Of a stretch of DNA of 64,000 bases, positions 47,701 to 59,625 are shown piece after piece (within the stretch, counting starts at the first letter, position 1; the number at the start of each line of letters is the position of its first letter). The translations under genes were made by a program, and so were the position numbers. The stretch spans positions 21,078 to 85,077 of the forward strand of contig JBAMJV010010656.1 in NCBI GenBank assembly GCA_037951105.1, in the 5' to 3' direction. Source of the DNA: Echinarachnius parma (Eukaryota; Echinodermata; Echinoidea; Clypeasteroida; Echinarachniidae). Under the pieces are notes generated by a model. That model saw only the letters and a list, made by a program, of their open reading frames with translations, ran no database searches and was not told where the DNA came from.

Positions 47701-50700
47701 AAGGAAATTATGTTTTCTTGAACTTTTCGTTGAGCTGCTATTTAGCTGTTATTTATGAGAGCAGACAGTTTTCGTAGCTGGGATGAGCGTCATGTGACTG
47801 TTAGTTGCTAGCGAAAATCCCTGAATCACTGACTTTAATTAATCAGGTGATCATATTAACTATGTCACCTTGATTTAATCACTTACCTGGAGTTGAAGAC
47901 CCCATTCACATCAAAACAATTACTTTAGATGACTTCTGTAAGGTTTACCTATAACTGGTAATCAAGGAAATTGTGTTTTCTGTCACTTTTCCTTGAGCCA
48001 CTATTTAGCTATTATTTATGAGAGCAGACAGTTTTCATAGCTGGGATGAGCGTCATGTGACTGTTAGTTGCTAGCGTAAATCCCTGAATCACAAGCTTTA
48101 ACAGATCAGGTGATCATTGTAACCATGTCACCTTGATTCAATAATTGAGCTTCAATTACCTGGAGTTGAAGACCCCATTCACACCATGGAGCCATTTTAG
48201 ATGTCTTACCCAAGTTGTGTGGTTTAAAAACCTTTAACTGGTAATCAAATAAAAATTATGTATTCTGTTTCTAACTTTTTATGAGATGCCGGAGGCATTA
48301 TGTTTTCGGGTTGTCCGTCCGTCCGTCCCGTTTTCGTTCTCGCGATATCTCAAGAACCAGCTGACGGATCAATTTCAAACTTGGTATGAGTGTACATATT
48401 GGGGTGACAATGATCTGATTAGATTTTGGGGGTCATGAGGTCAAAGGTCAAGGTCACAGGACTCGATATATATGCAAAAATGCCTCGTTCTCGCGATATC
48501 TCAAGAACTGGTTGACGGATCAAATTCAAACTTAGTATTAGTGTAGATATTGGGGTGGCAATGATCTGATTAGATTTTGGGGTTCATGAGGTCAAAGGTC
48601 AAGGTCACAGGACTCAATGTATGCGCAAAAATGCCTCGTTCTTGATATATTTCAAGAATCGGTTGACGGATCAATTTCAAACTTGGTATGAGAGTACATA
48701 TCGGGGTGCCACTGATCTGCCTAGATTTGGGGGTCATGAGGTCAAAGGTCAAGGTCACAGGACTCAATATGTATGCGAAAATGGCTTGTAATGGCAAAAT
48801 TTCAAGAACTGAATGTCAGTTTTCAATCAAACTCGATACCTGAATGTATCATAAAGAGTCAACGTAGCCATAATAAAATGTTGGGGTCATGAGGTTGAGG
48901 TCAAGGTCACGGGACTCATTATACATGCAAAAAAGCTTGTAATGCCAAAATTTCAAGAACTAAATGTCAGATTTCAATCAAACTTCGTACCTGAATGTTT
49001 TTTAGGGAGCCATCAAAGATTGGGGTCATATGGTCAAGGTCACAGGACTTAAAATATAAGAAAAATATTTTTAGAAATTAAATCGGTACATGTTAATTTG
49101 GGCTTGATATTAAAATCGCGTGATAGCGGAGGCATAATTTTCGATTGCGCGCAATCGAAGATCCATCTAGTTGTAGCTGGGATGAGTGTCATGTGACTAT
49201 TAGTTGCTAACATAAATCCCTGAATCACTGACTTTAATAGATCAGGTGATCATTATAACCATGTCATCTTGATTCAATCAGTGAGCTACTTACCTGGAGT
49301 TGATGACCCTATTCACATCATATAGTCATTTTAACCCATTGCTAATGGAAACCTAGTGGGCTATGTACAAAATCTATGGCAATTTCAGAATCTCGAAGGG
49401 AATGGGTTAATTAGATGACTTACACAAGGCTTTGTGTTTTAAAAACCTTTAACTGGTAATCAAGGAAGTTGTGTTTTCTGTAACTTTTCCTTGAGCCACT
49501 ATTTAGCTATTATTGATGAGAAAAAGTTTTTGTAGCTGGGATGAGCTCATGTGACTGTTAGTTGCTAGCGTAAACCCCTGAATCACTAGCTTTAATAGAT
49601 CAGGTGATCATTGTAACCTTGATTCAATCATTGAGCTACTTGCCTGGAGTTTGAGACCCTTTTCACATCGGACAGAAATTGTAGACCTCTTCTAGCAAGT
49701 TTGTGTGATCTAATCCTTAGCTGTATATGACACCCCCCAAAATCAGAATTTTAAAATGATGCTTGTCTGTATCGTAATTTAACCTGTAATATCATTTATT
49801 ACAAGAAGCATGTTTATTTGTTTGTTCTCAACATAAATATTCACCTGAAATATTTGACTGATGATGACACCTCCCAAAACAGAAGTTAAAAATGATGAGT
49901 GTCTGTATTTGTAATTGAACCTATGATATCATTACAAGAAGCATATCAAGAAGCATTTTCATGTGTTTGTTCTCAACACAAATATTGTGATTCAATTCTG
50001 AAATGTTTGTTTTTAGATGCCCCCCCCCCCCCCCCAAAAAAAAAAAAGTTTATAATGATGCTTGTCTGTAATATCATCAAATGTTTTCAGACAAGGGATG
50101 ACAAGTATTTGAAACCAGATGATATATAATTTCCCAAATTTTCCCCACAAGGATCCTGTGGGTTATTGAATATTATCTCTTCTGAAGCGGTTTAAATGTA
50201 CAACTGCAACATGTGAAACGGGCATAAATCAGAGAAAATAATCAGATCATATTTTGGTCTTTTATTAGGTTGACTCTTCAAGGCCAGAATTAGGTAAGGG
50301 GGAAAGTAAGTGAGGGTCATGATAGGGTCAGTATCCAGGGTCCTACTTCAGTTTAGCCCCCTCCCAGGAGATGGGGTAACTTTATTATACACCCTGCTTT
50401 AATCTTGTTGATTCTTCTTCAATAATATCTAAAAATGACATCATCATTTGTTGTGGTTAAGATAGCACTACTTCAGCCACATACAAATAGTACATTTGTA
50501 AATGAGTGTGTAAGGAAGGACTGGAGAAATGTACAATTGCGTATAATAGTGATAATTTTCAAGTATGGATGAGCTTGGTTCAAGAAAGCAAAATGACAAT
50601 TATACAGCCCCATCAAACGTCAGTAGTGATATCACTAGCTGATGTATTGAATGAAAATTTGTCTAAAAGATATGTTGACAAAAATACTCACAAAAACTAG

Positions 50701-53700
50701 GTGAGGGGATAGAAATAAGTGAGTTCATTATAGGGTCAGGATCTAGGGGCTTACTTAAGAGCCCATCCCAGCAGGAAAGGAGACAACTTTAATACCCCAG
50801 CTCAAATCTAGTTGATTCTTCCATATTACTAAAAATAGGATCATCATTTGTTGTGGTTCAGATGACATTTAAAAAAACAAATTCTAAAAGTGATTAATAT
50901 AGTTGACTACTTTTAAAAACTGTAATTGTTTGCATTATAACTGACTGAAAAACAAAGTTATAACAAATCATATTGAACTTACATAATTTTAGCCAGAGTC
51001 ATGAAGAGGACTTCATGACTCATGCAAGATGAATATCATACAGGTAACCCACTGACACCCTTCTACCATGCACAGGTATACACCCATTGATTCCAATTCA
51101 ATTAAATCGTTCACACATGGGCCCCCGTTGCAGAAAGAGATACAATCGATTGTAAGTAAAAAATTGATGTAAGTCTGACAATTTGCGCGTTTCAACCAAT
51201 CAGATTTGCGCATTTAGAACTGATGATCTGAGTTACAATTAATTGTAACTTAAAAACGATTGTATCTCTTTCTGCAACAGGGCCATGATCTTTATTGATG
51301 GCTGTTGTAATTGGGAATAATGCTCTCCTTTTTTTTTCTGTAAAGACATTTTAAAACAAAACAAATGAAATCAGTTAGTGCTTACTAACATAATTCATCC
51401 AGGGTAACACGTCTTGACTCGTGCAAAGATAATATTTAGCCACATACAGGTAACCCATTGACACCCACTGATGTTCCCATGTAACCCTTTTCATTGCTTG
51501 TATTGCTTGAATGGCCTTTTCACTATAATAAATGAACATGAAAAATAAAAAATTAATATCATATTCAAAGAAAAAAAAATTGCATAAAGCATTTAGGGTA
51601 ACCTTTTGTGAATCTTCAAAAATTATAGAGCCAGAGGTAACCAAATGATAACCAGAGCCTATGGAGAATGTGTGTTATATGCCACAATCAAACCATCCTC
51701 CCCTTGTACCCCTTGTTTGAAGTTGTAAGCAACTGGCAGGTATAGATGTACACGTCTGTCTTAATTAACCGCCAATTGGCAAGTTGCTAATGTGCAGCAA
51801 AACCTCAGCCCATCACCAATCAATGCCTTCAATGGAGGTTGACTGTTTTATGTCCCCTCAAGGTGCAAGAATATCTGAGAACAAATGTCCGACTAGTGAC
51901 TATAGCCCCCTCCCCCACACCACCTACTTATTCCTTTAACTCTTAAAGTGCCAGGGATTTTAATGCTCTATGGCATTTGTGTGTATTATAATTGGCAAAA
52001 ATGCGAGCTTGGCACTCAAGGAGTTAAAACATGAAAAACTATTAACCCCTTCAGGACTGGTCCCAAACATACTCGGGCTGGGGTCTAGATGGAGAATACA
52101 TGTAGCAAAATCAATCCTGATCAGGTTAAACCTGTTTACGTATGACTGTCCAATGTTATCAAATTAATTTATGTGTCTTAATGTGGTATTAAAGGGGTAG
52201 TTTAGTTTTGGTAGAGAGGGCGCTGCAGATCACAATTTTTGTGTGAGGTAATGAAAAACTGAGTGTCGAATTTGAGAGAACATGCAATTTTAATGGCAGA
52301 ATAAACTTTATTTGGTCAAAATCGACCCAGAAACGGCTGAAATATCAATAAATATATCTGATCTTATAATTATTTGGGGCCCAAATAATTAGATGATTTT
52401 TAGAAAAAAAATTTTAAATGCTTGCACTTTTTCAAAAATTTTCAAAAGCGTTTTTTATATAGTTGTTGATGATCTCGCTATTTAATCATTATATCAATAA
52501 AACATCACATGCATAATTTTGTATGAAAAATGGTTGAAACCAATGCCTTTTTAAAAAGCGCCCTCTTGTGTTTCAATGGCTCTTTTTGAATGATAACAGG
52601 CTTTTTACTTTTGTATACCTTTCGAGCATGGTGGAGTTATAACTATTAGTTTATAATGTTACTGTGCAGGTTTTGGCTACTTAAGTTCAGCCTTGCCAAA
52701 ACTAAACTACCCCTTTAATATGGATTCTCATTATAACAAGCTCTGTTATAACGAGGTACCTAATATAGCAAGGTAATTTCACAGATCCAGGTTCTATGTA
52801 TTTTGATATTTTTGTAGTCCTGATACAACAAGATATCTGATATAACGAGGTTAAAGGGATAGTTGAGTTTTGGTAGAGAGGGCGCTACACAAAATAATTT
52901 GTTTGTGAGATAATGAAAAACTGAGTGTCAAATATGAAAGAGCATACAATTTTAATGGCAGAATAAACTTTATTTGATCAAAATCGGTTCAGAAACGGCT
53001 GAAATATCCATAAACATAAACCATTTGTAATAAATGTGGGGCCCCACAGGTATTCGATAATTTTGAACCAGCCGTTAAAATTTGTTTTAAAATGCTTCCT
53101 CTTTTCAAAACTTTTAAAAAGAGGTTTTTCGATAATTGTTGATTATCTCTCTATCTAATCACTATTTCAACAAAACATCACATGCACAATATTTTATTTA
53201 AAATGGTTTAAACAAATTTGTTTCTTGAAAGCGCCCTCTTTAGTTTAAACAGCTCTTTTTGAATGATAACATGCTTTTTACTTAGTCGTTTGTAATTTTT
53301 GTATTCCTTTAGAGCATGATGGAGTTATAATTATTAGTTTGTAATGTACTAATGGTGCAGGTTCTGGTTACTAAAATTCAGTTTGACTACCAGAACTCAA
53401 CTATCCCTTTAATTCAATGGGTCCAAAGGGCTTGTTGTAAATAAAGTTTCATATTTGAGACCATAATTATGTTCTGTAACATGGTGCTTTTCTAAGCAGT
53501 TAAAATGTACTTGGTATATACATACAACTCTAAAGGCATTGTGTAACACATATATTAATATCAATTGTGAACAATTAAAGAAGTTTGTTGGTTGAATAAT
53601 TTGTTTTTCATAGTTAAATTAAACATGTACTCAATTGAATGTCTGGCAACATTCTCTCTCTGAATTTCTCTGTCCTTAAGGGTCACAGCAATAGTGCAGT

Positions 53701-56700
53701 GTCACCCTTCATAAGACTTGAGTTAAGAGCTGTTTAGAATGGTTCTCTTGCCCCCCTCCCTTTCTCCTTTTAGACATCGGCAAACAGGTGCTATGCCAGA
53801 AAAACATGGAGAATACTCTATTCAGAAATAGTGAAAAAAGGGAATTCCACCTGCACTTTGAAGGGTCAAACACAGATAGTTGAAGTCATGTCCAATTATG
53901 GTCGTAAATTGTAACCAATTAAAGTAAAATTGGCCTATTTAAGATTGAGAGCAAGTATAGGTTTATTATTGCCTTCTCCACCTGCTTGAGATATTTCGAG
54001 CTTAGGTATTTTGCAGAATACCTACCTGTCATACCAGAATTAACTCATGAAATGCAATTCAGAAGTCATGCCTAAATGAACAAAATTTGGGAATATAAGT
54101 ACGGTCACACCTGTGTATAGTAGCCACCAAAGGGGAACAAGAATAGTGGCCACTGTAGACAGGTGACCTCTAAAGACAGGTTCCAAAACATTGCTTTTCT
54201 CTGCAAGGGATCACCCTTTGTGGCTTATATACGCAGGTTGGCTGCTGCAGACAGGTTGCCGCTAAGACAGGTTTGACTGTTTGAACATTTGTTGTATTGG
54301 TGTTTCATGGAATCATTATTTGTATTTTGTTATCACAGTTCAAAAACTAATCCCTCCACAATTCATCAACAGCCTTCATCAGCATTTGACCAAACTTTCT
54401 TAAATTGTAAAAAATAACTATTTGTTGCTGGGTAGTATATATTCAATATAGTCTGTAATTGTGAATTAAAATAGTTTTAAATTTATATAGTTGTTTTGAT
54501 ATGCATAGTCAATTATAGAAATTACAATGTTCAGTACACTGAGCTGCATTACTTCGTTAGGTGACAGATATTTGTATGCGTGGTTGCAGCTGCTCTACTA
54601 TTGTGAATATTAATATTTGAACATCTTTGCATATCTCCTTCCATGTTTTACTATTGATTATTGGGTAGTAATTATTGATTAGTTTCTGATCGTGAATATT
54701 TGTTTTGTTTGAAGATTATTACATCTTTTCTTCCCTGTTGTGTTTTGTGTACATGAGGACCTCAATATTGTATAAACACGTTTGCATATTTTCTTCTGTG
54801 TTTAACAATTGATTGTTAGGTTAAGTAGTAATTAGAAAGTCGGTACAAGTAGAATTTGATTTTGAATATTGTTTGAATATTCTTACATCTTTTCTTCCCT
54901 GTTCTGTTTTGTGAATATACAGGAGGACCTCAATATCAGGGAACTGGAAGGCCAACACAGGATCAGCAGTAGTGGAGCAGATAGCCATGAACGACAGGTA
55001 ACATCAGTTAAAGATAATGTTCACTAATGTTGGGAGATTATAGGAAAGAACATACAATTAAAGACCAGGGATCCGTTACAGAAAGAAATGAAATCGATTG
55101 TAAGTTACAATTAATTGAAAGTTAGAAAATTTGCACATTTCAACCAATCAAATTTGCATATTTGGTCACATGATCTGACTTACAATTAATTATAACTTAC
55201 AATCTCTTCCTGCAAAGGGGCCCGTTTTTAAGAAGATTAGGTCTTAGGACTTTAAATTAATTATTATTATTTTGCGTTCTACCAATCGTTTAGTACAATT
55301 ATATTGTCAGGAACTCACTCCATTAAACCCCATCTCTGACTGTCATAGAATCATATTTATGGTCCTCCAAAGATCAATATCATTCCATGTTAAGGGTACA
55401 TTCAAGTACTAATCTTCTTAGACAAGCTCTTAAATGTTATTTTCTTTCATATGAGACGATGATATCACAACTTTTGAATTTTGCCTTGCAAAAAGGTGGA
55501 CAGTATCTTTAATATCTTAACCTTTAACTGTACCTCTATAAAAAACAAAAAAGGATACCAATGAATTACACATCGATTATAAAACAAAAAAGGATACCAA
55601 TGAATTACACATCGATTATAAAAAAAAAATTATGGTGGTTCATTGGATCCAGTGCTAATATACAACTAACGAATGGGCTTCTTGTGATAGTCAAATCTAT
55701 TACCGAGGTGGGCTCAAAATTTTATTACTTACCCGAAAGCGTAGCTGAGGGTAATAGTCATTTTGAGCCCACCGAGGTAATAGATTGCCTATCACAATCA
55801 AGCACATTCGTTAGTTGTTTTATATCACTCATCAATATCAGTGATTGTGTTCAGCTTATAGCAAAATAAGTGATAATCTCTGAATATTTCATAAATATCG
55901 CTTGTAAATTTTGATATAAAAATCAATCGACATTAAAGAAGCCAGTATGAGCCTCCAGAACATAGAAGTATGAAATAAACAAACCAACCCGTTTATAACT
56001 AGAAGGCTCACTTATCGCGCGCAAGTCACGTGTCCAATAGACTTTGTACATGGGCAATATGCGGAGTGAACCGATTTTTGAAGCACAAAAGGAATACACT
56101 AGACGTCAACGCGTCGTGACCTAGAAAGACTTGACCAATCATCATGCTATGAAGTGCGCGTAGACTATCGCGCCTATTTTCCTGCGCACTGTCCTAGATT
56201 GTATCACGCTTGAGTACAATGGGATCTAAGGTGACGTATGCATATGAACTTGTTTTAGTTGAGCCTCGATCTGGTGACGACGCGTATGAACTGCTCTGTG
56301 ATTGGTTTAATGTAATTCCAAGTATCCCATAATGCAACCTGCAGTGGTATTCCTTTCGATGACCAAAAATCGCGGGCACTCTGGCAGCAGTGACACTGCT
56401 CCAGAACCACGGCGCATCTAATACGCTTAAAGTCATTGTTATTTTGCCGCACACAATCACAAAGACGCAAAACTGCGTGCGCACCAACGCGCTGGCAGTT
56501 GCGCACATACGCGATGAATGCGTGCTAGCGCTCCCACTGATGTGCTTATTGGCTGTCTTGGCGTTCTTCTTCCCAGGTGTTAGTTTTTACCAGCAACGCA
56601 ATCATGTGACCTAGAACGTGTGCGCCATAGAGTACTGCACAAATTTGATCGCGTGTGCAATTTTGCTTAAACACATGATCTATGGGACGAATGCGTAACA

Positions 56701-59515
56701 AACTTTTTAGTGTTAATTTTTTGCTAAACAGCCCGGTCACATGTATTGCGCGGGGATTGCGCGTGTTGTCCAAAACTATCATTTGTCAAATACAATGGTA
56801 AAACGATCTTATGAGGGATATAATGGGCGCTAACTGAGGCCCTTGAATCCGGGCAATACTTGTCATCGCCATATCCCCCAGGTCGCATTAACACTTGATT
56901 TTAGCTTAAGACATGAACTCCACCCTTCTTTCCATATAGCATAATTATAGTATTTGCAATGTAGCGATATATCATATTCAGTGTGAATGGTGCAAAACCA
57001 GCCTCAACAAAACAGGGCTCGAATCTTGCCCAGGATTTGTCATCGTATTTATCCCCGGGGCTCATTGACACTTGATTGAAGCTTGACAGGAATTCGCTCC
57101 ATGTCTCTGACTTAGTCAGTCCATTTTCATTTCAGCTATATCAAATGAAACTGTCATATCGTTGCTTGAGAAAGAGAAAAGGCGTTAAGTCTTTTTTTGT
57201 GCATTTCAGTGATAATCATGTTTAAAGTTTGAAAGCTGTGTAGAAACCAAATAAAGACCTCTTTTATTATTTAATCAATATATTCCCAAAATTAGACAAT
57301 TATTATCTGACAATTTTGCATCACATAGCTAGGGCTCCGACCTGCAAGATGGTATGCTTAACTTCAATTTTAATAGCCAAAATCGCCTTTATACCCTTCT
57401 CACTCTCAGGAGATGATATTTGCATGGGCTCGGTGCATGCATGGGCTAGTAAGGTTAGCTAGCTGCCCATGAGTAGTAGTACTGTGATTGGCTGGGTGCC
57501 AGGAGGGGTTCTAGGACTTCCTGAAGACCCTGGATATAGTTTAGAGAAAATATAGAGGGAGGATCTCTTTAGCCCGATAGTAAATATAACCCATATCTGG
57601 ATGACATTGGAGGATTTTGATGAGAAGAAGAAGGAGGTCATAAGTCCCTAAAAGTGAATCTGTTCCCTGCTAGATTTAGAGTTAACCCATACAGGACTGA
57701 TATGGGTATACATGCATTCTCCATAGGCTCTTGCCTAAGTATTTTTGGGACCAGTCCTGAACATGTTAATAAAGGACCAACTAGGATCCAGTAGGCAATG
57801 GGTGGGAGATGATGGAAGGGAGAAGGGGGGAGGGAGGGGGGGGGGGGAGGGAGGGGGGGGGGGGGGGGGGGGTGGGGGGTACCCCAGTTAGCAGCATGGA
57901 TGGTTTGTAGACCAAACGTGTGTGCCGTTCAAAGCTGGACAGACTATTGGTCACCCGCAGACAGGCATATCAGATGAGGAGCTATCTTTTAATGTGGCAT
58001 CCATCAAAAATGCATTGAATTGAGTAACAATACCTCATATTTGTCATGTTGCTTAGCCGAGTATGTACCAATAATATATATGTACCTTCCAGTTCAATAG
58101 GATGATTATTTAGGGACATGTGCCGTACATAATTTTACTAGACCATGTTTGATGGCATACCAAAATGCAACTTTCATAATTTGTTGACATACTGTATAAC
58201 TTTTCTATGGACTGCAAGTCTGAAATTTTACCCCAGCTTTCTAATCAGAATTAGAACATTAATTTGATCTTTTATTTTTTACAGAAATGTCAAAAAAATC
58301 AAGGATCTTTCTGATGTCATGAGCCACCTGTTTTTCTCTGTTATGTCCTTGTCAACTGTCAATTGAATCACAAATGTGACGAGTCCATTTTGTGCACAAA
58401 ATGTGGACGAGTCCATTTTGTGTATGACTCACTATCTTTTTTTCTTTGTCTTTAAAAAAAAAAAATTACAAAGGGTGCTTGGCATGACTTTTATATGATT
58501 TCCCTGAAAATAGTCTGTTATCTAAGGGGGTAATTAGTAAACTTAATTTGGGAAAGTAACAATTTGATTTTTCAAAGAATCAAGTTCACCTATCTCCATG
58601 GCCATCTAGCATTTAGAAAGGCGTTTGATATTGTCTTTGCATGGCATTTGAAAGGAGACGTATCTTGAATGCAAAATATCTTGTAAACTAATGAAAAAGT
58701 CATAAAATTATCAGATTTGAATATTTTATTCTAGATGTTTTTGTTTCAACATTTTCTAAACTTTTCTGTTGTACAGGATAGACTTAAGTGATTTAGTTTT
58801 GAACGCACTGCAGTCTACACAAAGGGCAAAACCCAAATCGTTATCGTACAAGCTTGATTGTAAACTACAGATGGCAGTATTGCATTTAGCCTTTTGGCAG
58901 CATTAATATTTTTAGCCTGAGATTAGAGCAGTAGTTATCAGTTCAACATAATGTTGATGTTGTCTTTCCATTCTAACAGACATTTTTTCTTTGATTTGTT
59001 TGCTTTTAATTTCTGCTCAAAATCTAAAATTACAAATAATTATATACATATTCAAAAACAGTTGCTCATACATGCATCCAAGCAAGTTACATATTTATAA
59101 CCCGATCAGGACGAACTGATTTTACTATAATTATGTATTCTCCATAGACCTAATTAAGGCCGAATATTTTCGGGACCAGTCCTGAACGGGTTAAGATGAA
59201 ACAATCAAAATTTAACCCATTTATTAAAGATTATTTTAATTTACCATTTACTACCGTATATCCCAGCTTAAATGCAGGAAAACACTATAGGTATTATCAG
59301 TCTTTATTATCCAGTGAGATTTGTTGTCAGTTTTCATTGCCTCTTTCAAAAAAAATTTATTTTTTATTTGTGTCAGGTACAAGCTAGGGGTAGATTGAGT
59401 GCCTACCTTGTTTGGAGGCATGGACATACTCAGTGTAGAGGCCATTCCACACCCAAGGAGGGGAAAGAATACATCAATAGAGGTTGGGTATTAAGTGATG
59501 GGATGATGATGATGA

Positions 59516-59551
<36 letters not shown>

Positions 59552-59575
59552 GTGATGGTGATGGTGATGTTGTGG

Positions 59576-59625
<50 letters not shown>

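Larger units (their letters stand above)
46390..49700 (+). repeat. About 270-bp module in seven dispersed tandem copies
   Basis: The best-kept core, 'gtagctgggatgagcgtcatgtgactgttagttgctagcgtaaa', occurs near 47090, 47777, 48040, 49176 and 49535, with diverged copies near 46440 and 46870. Linked blocks are 'ttaatagatcaggtgatcat', 'caccttgattcaat' and 'tacctggagttgaagacccc'. Two mobile elements (48285-49170 and 49331-49410) interrupt the array. Confidence 0.8.

Noticed and set aside
56194-56508. Minus-strand frames in the CpG island
   Set aside because: Two frames overlap each other with no recognisable motif; open state follows from high GC.
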